From: an uncultured Clostridia bacterium
Lineage (GTDB): Bacteria > Bacillota > Clostridia > TANB77 > CAG-508
Length of the DNA: 57,903 bases
Reading direction: 5' to 3'
NCBI GenBank assembly: GCA_947626885.1
Contig: CANQTX010000007.1
Span: 1-57,903 of the forward strand
Part shown: one piece after another, positions 13,082-24,182 of the stretch
Layout of the letters: each line of letters starts with the position of its first letter
Numbering within the stretch: the first letter of the stretch is position 1
Translations under genes and position numbers: made by a program
The notes under the pieces: generated by a model
What the model was told of the DNA's origin: nothing
Database searches by the model: none
The model's input: only the letters and a program-made list of their open reading frames with translations

Positions 13082-15316
13082 TTAACTCATATTATTAGGA
13101 TTAATATCCACTATAATACTTATTTCTTTTTGTTTTTGAATGGCAGCATCTTCTATACTATATTGAATCAAATTTAATACTTTGGATGTAACTTTACATT
13201 TAATAATCATTCTCCAACGATATTTGTTTTTGATTTTATCAATCGGTGCTGGTACTGGTGCATAAACAATCATGCTATTATTGGCAGCAGAATCAATTTT
13301 CTGATAAACCTTATGAGCAACTTTTTGAATTTCTTCTAAATTTTTTCCTTGGAATCTTATGAGTATTATATCGCAAAATGGTGGATAATTCAACATTTTT
13401 CTCAGTTCTATTTCTGTTTGGTAAAATAAATCATAATCCTGCCTTTGTGCATACATAATCGCATAATGATCTGGATTATATGTTTGAATCATCACTTTTC
13501 CCAATTCTTCTCTTCCTGCTCTTCCAGCAACTTGTACTAAAGTTTGAAAGGTTCTTTCTACCGCTCGATAATCTTCCATATTCAAACCATTATCTGCCGC
13601 TATCACACCTACCAAAGTTACATTAGGAAAATGATGTCCTTTTACAATCATCTGTGTTCCTATTAAAATATCTTTATGATCATTTTTAAATTGATTTAAT
13701 ATTTCTTCGTGAGAATTTTTTTTACTTACTGTATCAATGTCCATGCGAATTGTACTAGCGGTAGGAAACAATTTATGCACCTCTTCTTCTATTCTCTGTG
13801 TTCCTGTTCCAAAGTATTTTACTCTTTTACTGCCACATTCTGGGCACACCTTGATAATTGGAATTTCATATCCACAATAATGACACTTTAATTTTTTTTC
13901 TTGATGATGATAGGTTAAACTAATATTACAATATTTACATTTTGCTACATAACCACAATCTCTACACATAATGAAGGTAGAATATCCTCTTCGATTTAAA
14001 AACAATATTGTCTGTTTTTTATTTTGTAAATTTTTTTCTATTGCAAACTGTAAAGGCAAACTAATCATAGATTTATTGCCTTGGATAAGTTCTTCTCTTA
14101 AATCTACTACTTGAACCTCTGGCAATTCTGTTTGATTTGCTCTTTTGCTTAATGTATGTAAAATAATATTTTTATCTTTTGCCATTTTCATTGTAGTAAT
14201 TTCTGGTGTGGCACTTCCTAATACTAAAGGACATTGCTGTTTTTCTGCAATATATTTTGCAATATCCTTTGCATGATAGCGAGGTGTCATCTCAGATTTA
14301 TAAGACATATCATGTTCTTCATCTATAATAATGATTCCTAAATTTTTCATTGGTGCAAAGATAGCTGATCGTGCACCAATAACAATTTTGGCTTCTCCCA
14401 TTGCAATTTTTTGCCACTCATCGTAACGTTCTCCTATAGAAAGTTTACTATGTAATATGGCGATAATATTTTCTCCAAATCTAGCTAGGAATCTATCAAC
14501 CATTTGCGGTGTTAAAGAAATTTCTGGTACCAATACAATAGCAGTTTTCCCTTTTTGTAAAACCTTATCAATCAATTGTAAATAAATTTCAGTTTTTCCA
14601 GATCCTGTGATTCCATAAATTAAGTTTCTTGTGTATTGATGATTCTCTATAGATACACAAATATTATCAAAACATTTTTGTTGCTCCTGTGTTAGTATTT
14701 TGGGAATATCTCTAACAATTTTCTTATGGATAAATGGATTTCTAATCATTGGTTTTTCTATTATTTCAATAAATCCATTTTTTTCCAAAGTTTTTAAAAC
14801 AGAAAAACTTACTTCTGTAATTACCTCTAAATCAGGGCTATAAATTCCATCATTTTCTAATAAAAAGTTTAACACTCTTTTATGTTTTTCGCTTCTGATG
14901 CGACCATTATAACATGCTTCTTGTATTTCTTCTGCTTCTTTTTTCAAAAAAACAAAATGTCCCATTTTTTCTTTGGCTCTATTTTCTAAAGTCTTGCCTC
15001 CAGTACCTGGTGGTAACATTAATTTGATACAATCTGATATATTACAAAAGTATTTTCTTGCCATCAATTGAGCTAAAAGGATATTTTCTTCTGTTAGACT
15101 TTCTTTTTCTATTATATTGGCTATTTCTTTTTTGGCAAATTCTGAAGTTTCTTTTAAATGAATCACAAATCCATCTTCTATCTTTTTTCCTTTTCCAAAA
15201 GGTACAAAAACTCTCGTTCCTATTTTTATGTTCTTTTCCATTTGTATGGGGACAATATAATCAAATGTTCTGTTTAAAACTCTCGCATTGCTATTAATAA
15301 TAATTTCTGCAATCAT
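13082..15316 (-). CDS. priA: Primosomal replication restart helicase PriA
   Basis: 744 residues. A DNA-binding N-terminal domain (about 1-190) is followed by helicase motifs GITGSGKTEIY (Walker A) and IIIDEEHDMSYKSE (DEEH box). A zinc-binding insert with eight Cys follows (CRDCGYVAKCKYC...CHYCG...CPECG). The ending IIVDINPNNM is also typical. It reloads the replisome at stalled forks. It sits in the usual gmk-priA-def-fmt neighbourhood, although coaBC, often placed before priA, is absent here. Confidence 0.97.
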   Translation of the reverse strand: MIAEIIINSNARVLNRTFDYIVPIQMEKNIKIGTRVFVPFGKGKKIEDGFVIHLKETSEFAKKEIANIIEKESLTEENILLAQLMARKYFCNISDCIKLMLPPGTGGKTLENRAKEKMGHFVFLKKEAEEIQEACYNGRIRSEKHKRVLNFLLENDGIYSPDLEVITEVSFSVLKTLEKNGFIEIIEKPMIRNPFIHKKIVRDIPKILTQEQQKCFDNICVSIENHQYTRNLIYGITGSGKTEIYLQLIDKVLQKGKTAIVLVPEISLTPQMVDRFLARFGENIIAILHSKLSIGERYDEWQKIAMGEAKIVIGARSAIFAPMKNLGIIIIDEEHDMSYKSEMTPRYHAKDIAKYIAEKQQCPLVLGSATPEITTMKMAKDKNIILHTLSKRANQTELPEVQVVDLREELIQGNKSMISLPLQFAIEKNLQNKKQTILFLNRRGYSTFIMCRDCGYVAKCKYCNISLTYHHQEKKLKCHYCGYEIPIIKVCPECGSKRVKYFGTGTQRIEEEVHKLFPTASTIRMDIDTVSKKNSHEEILNQFKNDHKDILIGTQMIVKGHHFPNVTLVGVIAADNGLNMEDYRAVERTFQTLVQVAGRAGREELGKVMIQTYNPDHYAIMYAQRQDYDLFYQTEIELRKMLNYPPFCDIILIRFQGKNLEEIQKVAHKVYQKIDSAANNSMIVYAPVPAPIDKIKNKYRWRMIIKCKVTSKVLNLIQYSIEDAAIQKQKEISIIVDINPNNMS

Positions 15317-15456
15317 AATGGCTCCTTATTGTATAGCGATTATTATTTATTTTCTTAGATAATACAAAAAAACAAGCATTTATTTTATACTTGTCATTCT
15401 GCTTAGTACTTACTTTATTGTTCAAAGCCTAGATTTCCAAAAACGCTTTTCGTTTT

Positions 15457-16017
15457 CTAATCATCGGTTCTTTGTTCTTCTTCAATAATTTTCTGAATGA
15501 TACTAACTGTTTTTTCTAAATCATCATTTTTTATCACATAATCATAAAGAGAGATTTTAGATTCTTCATAATCAAATCGATTTAATCGTAAAATCATTTC
15601 TTCTTCTGAAGGCTTATCTTCTCTATTTTCTAATCTTCTTCTTAATTCTTCCTTAGAAACTCTTAAAAAAATGGTTACTACTTTAATATTTTTTAATGTA
15701 TTTTTTAATATTTCTGTTCCATTCACATCAATATCTTTAATAATAATTCCATTTTGAGAGGCTTCATTTAAAATTTTTTTAGAAGTTCCATAATAATGAT
15801 TATGATGAATATCATATTCATATATTTCATCATTCTTAATCTTTTCTTCAAATTCTTCTTTGCTTATAAAAATATAAGTTTGTCCTGGTATATCACCTTT
15901 TCTAGGTGCTCTTGTCGTAAAAGACGGAATAGACTTTACATTCTCCATTCTACTAATAATTTCCTTTTTTATTGTATCTTTTCCAGCTCCTGCTACACCA
16001 GATAATATGACTAACAT
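15457..16017 (-). CDS. gmk: Guanylate kinase-like protein with divergent P-loop
   Basis: 186 residues. It would convert GMP to GDP with ATP. Position in the yicC-remA-rpoZ cluster, SFTTRAPRKGD (GMP-binding region), YIFISKEEFEEKI and YYGTSKKIL match guanylate kinases. The P-loop is GVAGAGKDT (about residues 7-15) rather than the common GPSGAGKGT, and the lid and C-terminal regions are quite divergent. It is probably a genuine but drifted Gmk. Another nucleoside monophosphate kinase role is possible. It follows rpoZ by 15 bp. Confidence 0.82.
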   Translation of the reverse strand: MLVILSGVAGAGKDTIKKEIISRMENVKSIPSFTTRAPRKGDIPGQTYIFISKEEFEEKIKNDEIYEYDIHHNHYYGTSKKILNEASQNGIIIKDIDVNGTEILKNTLKNIKVVTIFLRVSKEELRRRLENREDKPSEEEMILRLNRFDYEESKISLYDYVIKNDDLEKTVSIIQKIIEEEQRTDD

Positions 16018-16032
16018 ATTCCTTCTCCTTAA

Positions 16033-16272
16033 TTATTCTACTTCATCTGCAACTTTATTTTGTGCTTCTTCTGTTTCATTAGATACCATTGTTACCTTTT
16101 TTTCTGCTATTTCATTCGCAGCCAATGTTACAGCAGACTTATCATCTGCTTTTGTTAAAACAGTTGCTCCTTCTGCTATTTGTCTTGCTCTTTTGGATGT
16201 CATAATCACTAAAGAATACCTATTATCTCCTACAGTTTCTAATAAATCTGTAACTGTTGGTTTTACTATCAT
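16033..16272 (-). CDS. rpoZ: RNA polymerase omega subunit
   Basis: 79 residues. PTVTDLLETVGDNRYSLVIMTSKRARQIAEG is the omega signature. The protein assists assembly and stability of RNA polymerase. It lies between remA and gmk. In Bacillus the order is remA-gmk-rpoZ, so the two genes are swapped here. Confidence 0.95.
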   Translation of the reverse strand: MIVKPTVTDLLETVGDNRYSLVIMTSKRARQIAEGATVLTKADDKSAVTLAANEIAEKKVTMVSNETEEAQNKVADEVE

Positions 16273-16288
16273 TTTCTTTTCCTCCTTA

Positions 16289-16552
16289 TTATTTCATAGT
16301 ATCTTGATTGTCTAATATATCATTTTCGACTCTTCCTGCTACTGTTTCTGGTTGAACAGCTGATAAAATAATATGTCCTGAATCCATAATAATAACAGAT
16401 CTTGTCCTTCTTCCGTAAGTGGCATCAATTGCCATTTTGGCATCTTTTGCCTCTTGAACAATTCTTTTAATCGGTGCCGATTCCGGACTAACAATTGATA
16501 TAATTCTTTCCGCTGAAACAATATTGCCAAATCCAATATTAATTAATTGCAT
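16289..16552 (-). CDS. remA: Extracellular matrix regulator RemA (DUF370)
   Basis: 87 residues, the typical size. [26 protein letters not shown] and [29 protein letters not shown] are diagnostic. In Bacillus subtilis RemA is a DNA-binding activator of the matrix operons, including tapA-sipW-tasA. Its presence together with a SipW/TasA-like set at 55.9-57.7 kb is suggestive, but remA is widespread next to gmk, so a link here is inference. Confidence 0.95.
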   Translation of the reverse strand: MQLINIGFGNIVSAERIISIVSPESAPIKRIVQEAKDAKMAIDATYGRRTRSVIIMDSGHIILSAVQPETVAGRVENDILDNQDTMK

Positions 16553-16571
16553 ATCTCTACCTTCTTTCTTT

Positions 16572-17444
16572 TTATTCTATATTTTGAATTTGTTCTCTGA
16601 TATTTTCTATTTCCGTTTTCACTTCAATCACACAGTTGGTTATAGCCAAACAATTTGCTTTCGCTCCTATGGTATTTACTTCTCTATTCATTTCTTGTAT
16701 CAAAAAATCAAATTTCTTACCAATAGGAGAAGATTGTTTTAATAGATTTAAAAACTGAACAATATGACTCTTTAATCGTGTCATTTCTTCTTCAATGGAA
16801 GACTTATCCGAAAAAATAACAATTTCTTGTGCTATTCTTTCTTTATCCACAACCGTTGTTTTTAAAAGTTCATTTACTCTCGCTTCTAATTTTACTATAT
16901 ATTCCTCCACAAGTCCAGTGGAAAGTTTTGAAATTTCTTCTACCTTTCCCTCCACTATATGAATTCTTTTTGCTATATCTTCCATTAATTTTTGTCCTTC
17001 TATTTCTCGCATAGCAACAAATTTTTCTAAAGCTTCATCTAATGCTATCACTAATTCTGATGCAATTTCTTCATTTTCTGACTCTTCTATTTTCAAAATT
17101 TCTGGCAACTTTGTAATATCCATAATATTTACTTCATATTGAATATTGACTTCTTGTGCTAATTCTGTTAATTCTCTTATGTACTCTTTAGCCAGTTGTT
17201 TGTTGATACGAATACTTGTACCTTTGCTACTATTATTCTCAAATGTAATAAATACATCTATCTTTCCCCTTGAAATAACACTAGAGACTTTTTTCCTAAT
17301 ACCATCTTCCAAATTATTTAAAAATCTCGGAAGTCTTACATTAATATCACTATATTTATGATTTACAGACTTAATTTCAACTATATAATTTCTGCCGTCC
17401 TTTTCATATTCTCCACGGCCAAAGCCTGTCATACTTTTAATCAT
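16572..17444 (-). CDS. yicC: YicC family endoribonuclease-type protein
   Basis: 290 residues. [12 protein letters not shown] at the start and [23 protein letters not shown] near the end are the YicC_N and DUF1732 signatures. YicC proteins are RNA-cleaving or RNase-associated factors (established for Escherichia and Bacillus YloC). It is the first gene of the yicC-remA-rpoZ-gmk unit and lies 19 bp before remA. Confidence 0.95.
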   Translation of the reverse strand: MIKSMTGFGRGEYEKDGRNYIVEIKSVNHKYSDINVRLPRFLNNLEDGIRKKVSSVISRGKIDVFITFENNSSKGTSIRINKQLAKEYIRELTELAQEVNIQYEVNIMDITKLPEILKIEESENEEIASELVIALDEALEKFVAMREIEGQKLMEDIAKRIHIVEGKVEEISKLSTGLVEEYIVKLEARVNELLKTTVVDKERIAQEIVIFSDKSSIEEEMTRLKSHIVQFLNLLKQSSPIGKKFDFLIQEMNREVNTIGAKANCLAITNCVIEVKTEIENIREQIQNIE

Positions 17445-17469
17445 ATTTTCCTCTCTTTCGTTTCATTTT

Positions 17470-18099
17470 CTACACTTTTGTTGATTTTTTCTTATGTTTT
17501 GTTTTATCAAACTTCTGATATACTTTTCCTCTTTCAATTGCTTCTTGTCTTTTTGCTTCTTGTTTTCTTTTTTCTCGATAAGTTTTTTTACTATCTTCAT
17601 CCAAATAACCTGTTTCCTCTGTATACTGCATCATTTCTTTTACATCACTTAAATGATTTTGATATTGAAATTTTTTTTCTTTATAAATAATCATTGCTTT
17701 AACTATATAATATAACACTAATCCCACTGGCAAAGCCATAACAACTTGACGAAATGTAATATTGGTATGTAAATAAATATATGGTATATAGAGAGAAATA
17801 ATACTACAAATAAATAATTCTATCCCTATAATACAAATTTTACTACTTTCTTTTCGATAAGCCATTTCAAACATACCAACTGTTACTAAAATCATTCCTA
17901 AGGCAAATATTTTCATATCACTCTCAAATGCCGTTTCTGTTAATTGATAAAATAAAATATTAACAATACAAAGATAAATCACTATAATAATTGCTACTAA
18001 AAAATTATAAAATACTTGTGTTTTTATAGTATCTTTTACTTCTTTGGGTAACTTTCTTTTGCTTTCGATTTCTTTTTGCATCAGTTCTAAGTTTTCCAA
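17470..18099 (-). CDS. Four-helix hypothetical membrane protein
   Basis: 209 residues; family not recognised. Hydrophobic segments at about 30-53, 63-81, 88-108 and 118-137 suggest four membrane helices. The C-terminal third is highly charged (KKTYREKRKQEAKRQEAIERG) and probably cytosolic. It ends 25 bp before yicC and may be co-transcribed with it. Confidence 0.75.
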   Translation of the reverse strand: MENLELMQKEIESKRKLPKEVKDTIKTQVFYNFLVAIIIVIYLCIVNILFYQLTETAFESDMKIFALGMILVTVGMFEMAYRKESSKICIIGIELFICSIISLYIPYIYLHTNITFRQVVMALPVGLVLYYIVKAMIIYKEKKFQYQNHLSDVKEMMQYTEETGYLDEDSKKTYREKRKQEAKRQEAIERGKVYQKFDKTKHKKKSTKV

Positions 18100-18160
18100 C
18101 TATGTTTATCCTCCTCATATCCTTCTTTTGTTTTCAAAATACTGTTATAAAAATTTTTTG

Positions 18161-18922
18161 CTACTTAATATATGACACATCTTCTAATTCGTACATAATA
18201 ACTGATACCATCTGTAATGCTACTGTTTCTGTTCGTAAAATTCTTCTGCCTAAGGTAACTATTTTAGCACCTGCATCACGTAACATTTCAATTTCTTTTG
18301 CTTCAATACCTCCTTCAGGTCCTATCACAATAGCAATCTTATAACTTTCTTGTGTACCTTTTAGTTTCTGTATTTCATCTTTTATGCTATTTTTACTTTC
18401 TAATTCATAGGCTACCAATACTAAATCATAGGTAGAAATGATATGGCAAATGTCTGCCATAGTATGTACATCTCTTACTTCAGGAATTTTATCTCTGCCA
18501 CTTTGTTTTGCAGCTACTTCTGCAATTTTTTGCCATCTATCTATTTTTTTACGTTTATCTTTACTGGAAAGTTTTACAATTGATCTTTGCATAGCCACTG
18601 GTATAAATTCTGATGCACCTAATTCTGTTCCTTTTTGGATAATAAGCTCCATTTTATCAGCTTTTGGCATTCCCTGAAATATATGAATTTGTACATTTCC
18701 TTCTGCTTCATTCTCTGCTATTTCTAGAATTAAACAAGTGACACTTTGTTTTTTTATTTCTTGAATTTCACAAATATAATTTATGGCATGATCTGTATCA
18801 CATATTTTAATTTTTTCACTTGGCTTAAGTCTTAATACATTTTTAATATGATTTACATCATCTCCTATGATGTTGATTTGCTGATTACATATCTGATTTT
18901 CATGTACAAAAAACTTTCTCAT
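18161..18922 (-). CDS. rsmE: 16S rRNA (uracil1498-N3)-methyltransferase RsmE
   Basis: 253 residues. An N-terminal PUA-like domain (MRKFFVHENQI..., NHIKNVLRLKPSEKIKICD) is followed by a SPOUT methyltransferase domain with the knot motifs VIGPEGGIEAKEIEML and LGRRILRTETVAL. MPKADKMELIIQKGTELGA is another family signature. It methylates 16S rRNA U1498. Confidence 0.95.
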   Translation of the reverse strand: MRKFFVHENQICNQQINIIGDDVNHIKNVLRLKPSEKIKICDTDHAINYICEIQEIKKQSVTCLILEIAENEAEGNVQIHIFQGMPKADKMELIIQKGTELGASEFIPVAMQRSIVKLSSKDKRKKIDRWQKIAEVAAKQSGRDKIPEVRDVHTMADICHIISTYDLVLVAYELESKNSIKDEIQKLKGTQESYKIAIVIGPEGGIEAKEIEMLRDAGAKIVTLGRRILRTETVALQMVSVIMYELEDVSYIK

Positions 18923-19017
18923 AATTCATCCTTTATTCTATGATTGGTACATTATATCATAGAATTAATAAGAAATAAAGAGGTTTTGAAAGATTTATTA
19001 AATCATATTTTCATACT

Positions 19018-19056
19018 AAAAAAAGAATACCCCCTTTGTCAGAAGCATTCTTTTCA
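19018..19056 (-). terminator. Terminator after the ferritin-like gene
   Basis: On the minus strand AAAAGAATgC pairs with gTATTCTTTT and is followed by a T-run; the stem is mainly A-T with a few G-C pairs. Confidence 0.5.
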
Positions 19057-19062
19057 AATTCT

Positions 19063-19593
19063 TTAAGATGGTTCGCACGTAGCATATTTTTCTTTCATCA
19101 TTTGAAATACCTTTAAATGGCCTTCTTCATCTTTTATAATTCTAGTAATTAAATGAATAATATATGTATCTTCTGTCATATGCATTAATGCTTTATATTC
19201 TCTGATAGCTTCTTCTTCTAATTTTATGTTATATTGCATCATAGCTACAATCGATTGAAACTTATATTGTACATTATCAGAACACCATTTATGATTTCTA
19301 CTTCCCATAAAATAAGGAATAAATCCTAATTCTGTAAGCAAATTCCCTAATATTTCTAAATGATGCATTTCATCTATTGCTATTTTTATTAAAATTTTCT
19401 TTAATTCTCTATCGCAATCATTTGTTACATGTTCATAAATATATTGTGTAATAGCTGTCAACTCACCATACATTCCTGCATAACTATTATATAGTGCCTT
19501 TCCCAATTGATAATCAGGTTTTATTTCTTCTACTACTGGATATGGCTCATTTTCTACTTCTTCTAAAATTTGATATAAATCTTGAAAATTCAT
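19063..19593 (-). CDS. Ferritin-like di-metal protein
   Basis: 176 residues in a four-helix pattern. Metal-ligand-like motifs occur in order: GELTAITQYIYEH, IAIDEMHHLEILG (ExxH), KLEEEAIREYKAL and IIKDEEGHLKVFQMM (ExxH). These match the bacterioferritin/rubrerythrin-like or Mn-catalase-like spore-associated families, but I cannot choose between them. The N-terminus lacks a rubredoxin domain. It likely handles iron or peroxide. AGGAGG precedes the start. Confidence 0.8.
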   Translation of the reverse strand: MNFQDLYQILEEVENEPYPVVEEIKPDYQLGKALYNSYAGMYGELTAITQYIYEHVTNDCDRELKKILIKIAIDEMHHLEILGNLLTELGFIPYFMGSRNHKWCSDNVQYKFQSIVAMMQYNIKLEEEAIREYKALMHMTEDTYIIHLITRIIKDEEGHLKVFQMMKEKYATCEPS

Positions 19594-19645
19594 ATGAAAC
19601 CTCCTCTTTTATTTAAGATATCATATGAATTTTTCTAAAAAAATG

Positions 19646-20953
<1,308 letters not shown>

Positions 20954-20975
20954 TCATATTTATTACATCAACTGT

Positions 20976-22004
20976 TTATACTGACATCTCTGTATCATCA
21001 AAATAATTTAACATCATTGCCTGTTTAATTTTCTTCATAGTAGCTTTTGCAGTATTTCTTGCTTTTTTTGTTCCTTCTTTTAATATAGCATCTACCAATT
21101 CTGGATGTGCCTCATAATACGCTCTTTTTTCTCTTATAGGTCTTAATTCTTCAATAATATTTTTGGCTAACTCTTTTTTACAAGCAACACAACCCCTTTT
21201 GCCAGCTCTACATTCTTCACAAACTTTTTTACAATCTTCTTTACTTGTAAACAAATTATGATAATATGCTACCATACATACATCAGGGTTCCCTAAATCA
21301 TCTTTTTTTATTCTATTAGGATCTGTAACAGCTCCCATCACTTTTTCCATAATGACTTCTTCACTATCAGATAAATAAATAGCATTTCCTAATGATTTTC
21401 CCATTTTTTCATTACCATCTAGCCCTTTTATCCTCTTTCCACTAGATAACACAGCTTCTGGCTCTACTAAAATATCTCCATAAACATGATTAAATTTTCT
21501 AACAATCTCTCTACATTGCTCAATTAATGGTAATTGATCTTCTCCTACCGGAACAAAAGCACCTTCAAAAGCTGTTATATCCGCTGCTTGGCTAACTGGA
21601 TATCCTAAAAATCCATAAGTTACACTTTCTCCAAATAAATCTCTTTTTTGTTCTATTTCTGTCTTAACAGTGGGATTTCTTTGCAATCTTGCAATAGTAA
21701 CAAAATTGGAATAAAATACAGTTAACTCTGCTACTTCTGGTATCATAGATTGAATATAAATAGTTGTTTTCTCAGGATTAATTCCCACAGATAAATAATC
21801 TATTGCTACTTCTCTTACATTATCTCTTACTTTTTCTGGATGATTAAAATTATCTGTTAGTGCTTGAACATCTGCAATTAATATATATGGCTCATATTCG
21901 CCACTTTCTTGTAATTCTACTCTCTTTTTTAAAGATCCAAAATAATGACCAATATGTAATTTACCAGTTGGTCTATCACCTGTTAGTATTTTTTTCTTTT
22001 CCAT
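20976..22004 (-). CDS. trpS: Tryptophanyl-tRNA synthetase
   Basis: 342 residues from the ATG at 22004 (GGGGAG 8 bases upstream). Class Ib signatures are GKLHIGHYFGSL (HIGH) and GNEKMGKSLGN (KMSKS variant). A Cys cluster, DVC then CRAGKRGCVAC, is spaced C-x21-C-x6-C-x2-C. This is close to the [4Fe-4S] motif C-x22-C-x6-C-x2-C of Thermotoga TrpRS, so an iron-sulfur cluster near the anticodon-binding region is likely (inference). Confidence 0.96.
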   Translation of the reverse strand: MEKKKILTGDRPTGKLHIGHYFGSLKKRVELQESGEYEPYILIADVQALTDNFNHPEKVRDNVREVAIDYLSVGINPEKTTIYIQSMIPEVAELTVFYSNFVTIARLQRNPTVKTEIEQKRDLFGESVTYGFLGYPVSQAADITAFEGAFVPVGEDQLPLIEQCREIVRKFNHVYGDILVEPEAVLSSGKRIKGLDGNEKMGKSLGNAIYLSDSEEVIMEKVMGAVTDPNRIKKDDLGNPDVCMVAYYHNLFTSKEDCKKVCEECRAGKRGCVACKKELAKNIIEELRPIREKRAYYEAHPELVDAILKEGTKKARNTAKATMKKIKQAMMLNYFDDTEMSV

Positions 22005-22056
22005 AAAATTTTCTCCCCTCATTAGAAAATTTCATATTTTCTATTTTTGCATGTTT

Positions 22057-22085
22057 ATTATACTGCATTTACATGAAAAAAGCAA
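22057..22085 (-). promoter_or_regulatory. trpS promoter overlapping the terminator of the upstream ATPase gene
   Basis: Minus strand: TTGCTT (22085-22080), 17-bp spacer, TATAAT (22062-22057). The -35 element lies within the T-rich arm of the terminator hairpin at 22073-22112, so termination and initiation share DNA. Confidence 0.6.
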
Positions 22086-22112
22086 GATACTCTATTGTGA
22101 GTGCTTTTTTCT
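22073..22112 (-). terminator. Terminator after the P-type ATPase gene
   Basis: Minus strand GAAAAAAGCA pairs with TGCTTTTTTC around a 17-base loop, ending in a T-run. The first arm overlaps the last codons of the ATPase gene. Confidence 0.55.
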
Positions 22113-24182
22113 TTCAATTTTATATTTTAAAACTCTTATGGTATTGATAATTGTTAATAAAGTTACACCTACATCTGCAAAAATAGCTTGCCACATTTGT
22201 GCCATACCCAAAACACTTAAACATAATACCAAAATTTTTATACTAATGGCAAATAGTAAATTTTCTTGAATAATTTTTACCGTTTGTCTAGCAATATCAA
22301 TTGCTTCTTCTATTTTTGTTAAATTATCTGTCATAATAACAATATCTGAAGCTTCTATTGCTGCACTAGCACCTACACCTCCCATAGATATACCAATATC
22401 TGCTAATGTTAATACCGGTGCATCATTAATACCATCACCAACAAAGGCTACTTTTTCTTCTTTTTTATGATTTTGAATAACTTTTTCTACTTCTTGATAT
22501 TTATCTTGTGGTAACATCTCATATTTTACTTCCTCTATACCTAATTCTTCTCCTACTTTTTGTGCCATTAATTTTTCATCACCAGTAAACATTTTTGTAT
22601 GGATTCCAAACTGATGTAAATGTTTCACCAATTGAGGAGCATCCTCTTTTAAAATATCATTTAATACCAAACAACCAATGATATCATCATTTACTTTTAT
22701 AAATATATTGGTACCTATTGCTTCTTCGTTTTCATAGCCTACAAAATCTCTATTTCCTATTTTTACCGTTTTATCGTCTAAATGATACATAATCCCTTTT
22801 CCTGCAATCTCTGTAAACTCTTTTACTTTTGTTACATCTACTGTTTTACCATATTGTTTAATAATACATTTTGCTATAGGATGATTCGAAAAATTTTCTC
22901 CCCAAGCTGCCATTTCTAGCACTTGTTCTTTTGTATAATCGGAATGATATACTTTTATTGTTTCAATACCAAATTCTCCCTTAGTTAATGTACCTGTCTT
23001 ATCAAAAATAATTGTTTTTACCTCTTGAAGTGCATCCAGAAAATTGCTACCTTTTATTAATATTCCTGCTTTGGAAGCTCTTCCTATTCCAGAAAAGTAA
23101 CTAAGAGGAACAGAAATGGCAATAGCACAAGGACAAGATACTACTAAAAATATTAATGCCCTATAAATGCTTTCTTGATATGTTAAAGAAGAAATAAGAG
23201 GTAATACTATCGCCACTACAACTGCCAATCCAATAACAATAGGTGTATATATTTTGGCACCTTTACTCACAATTGTTTCTGTTTTGGCTTTTTTATCAGT
23301 TGCATTTTCTACTAATGCCAAAATTTTATGAACTGTACTATTTTCATATTTTTCTATTACTTTCACTTCTATAATACCATCTTCATTAATACTTCCTGAC
23401 AAAACTTTTTCACCTATATGCACTTTTTTTAATTTACTCTCACCCGTAAGTGATGCCACATTCAACGAAGCTTCTCCTTTGACAACAATGCCATCTAATG
23501 GAATCTTTTCACCTTTCTTTATAACAACAATATCATCTATATTTACTTCAGATGGTATTACCTTTTTTATTTCTTCTTTTATCTTTATATTAGCATATTC
23601 TGGTCTAATATCCATTAGATTTGCAATTGACTTTCTCGTGTGATGAATAGCTTTCTCTTCTAAGATTTTTCCTATCTCATATAATAAAATTACCATGATT
23701 CCTTCTATTCTTTCTCCTATTAAAAAAGCCCCTATACAAGAAATAGTTATCAAAAGATTTTCATCAATTGTTTTTTTCATAATCAACTTTATCGCATTTT
23801 GCATTGTTCTTGCTAATAAAGTACCATATGCCATTAACATAAATATCATTTGCCATTGGGAAGATAATTGCTTATAAAAACTTAAAAAGACAAAAATAAC
23901 GCCTATGAATAGTCTTATAAAACGACTATAACTATTTTTCTCTTCTGCTATTCTTTCTTTGTTTTGAACATCTAAAACCTCAACTTCTGGTTCTAATGCT
24001 GCTATCACCTTTACAATGTCTGGTTTTATATTGTCTAAATCTGATTCTAATGATAATCTTAATGTATTAAAATTAACAATAACATTTTTGTAATGCTCAT
24101 TTTCTGATAACTTATTTTGAATTTTCATAGCACAATTCGCACAATCTAAATCTTTTAGGATATACTCATACTTCTTCAACAT
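22092..24182 (-). CDS. Heavy-metal P1B-type ATPase (Zn/Cd/Pb exporter type)
   Basis: 696 residues from ATG 24182, with AAAGGA 7 bases upstream. In order: an N-terminal HMA domain with DLDCANCAMKIQ (GxxCxxC-like), several membrane helices, the actuator TGES, and the intramembrane metal motif SCPCAIAISVPLSYF. The phosphorylation site DKTGTLTKG and GDGINDAPVL complete the family pattern. The CPC motif with a neighbouring CadC/SmtB-type repressor points to Zn2+/Cd2+/Pb2+ export (ZntA/CadA group). It overlaps the repressor gene by 17 bases, indicating translational coupling. Confidence 0.95.
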   Translation of the reverse strand: MLKKYEYILKDLDCANCAMKIQNKLSENEHYKNVIVNFNTLRLSLESDLDNIKPDIVKVIAALEPEVEVLDVQNKERIAEEKNSYSRFIRLFIGVIFVFLSFYKQLSSQWQMIFMLMAYGTLLARTMQNAIKLIMKKTIDENLLITISCIGAFLIGERIEGIMVILLYEIGKILEEKAIHHTRKSIANLMDIRPEYANIKIKEEIKKVIPSEVNIDDIVVIKKGEKIPLDGIVVKGEASLNVASLTGESKLKKVHIGEKVLSGSINEDGIIEVKVIEKYENSTVHKILALVENATDKKAKTETIVSKGAKIYTPIVIGLAVVVAIVLPLISSLTYQESIYRALIFLVVSCPCAIAISVPLSYFSGIGRASKAGILIKGSNFLDALQEVKTIIFDKTGTLTKGEFGIETIKVYHSDYTKEQVLEMAAWGENFSNHPIAKCIIKQYGKTVDVTKVKEFTEIAGKGIMYHLDDKTVKIGNRDFVGYENEEAIGTNIFIKVNDDIIGCLVLNDILKEDAPQLVKHLHQFGIHTKMFTGDEKLMAQKVGEELGIEEVKYEMLPQDKYQEVEKVIQNHKKEEKVAFVGDGINDAPVLTLADIGISMGGVGASAAIEASDIVIMTDNLTKIEEAIDIARQTVKIIQENLLFAISIKILVLCLSVLGMAQMWQAIFADVGVTLLTIINTIRVLKYKIERKKHSQ

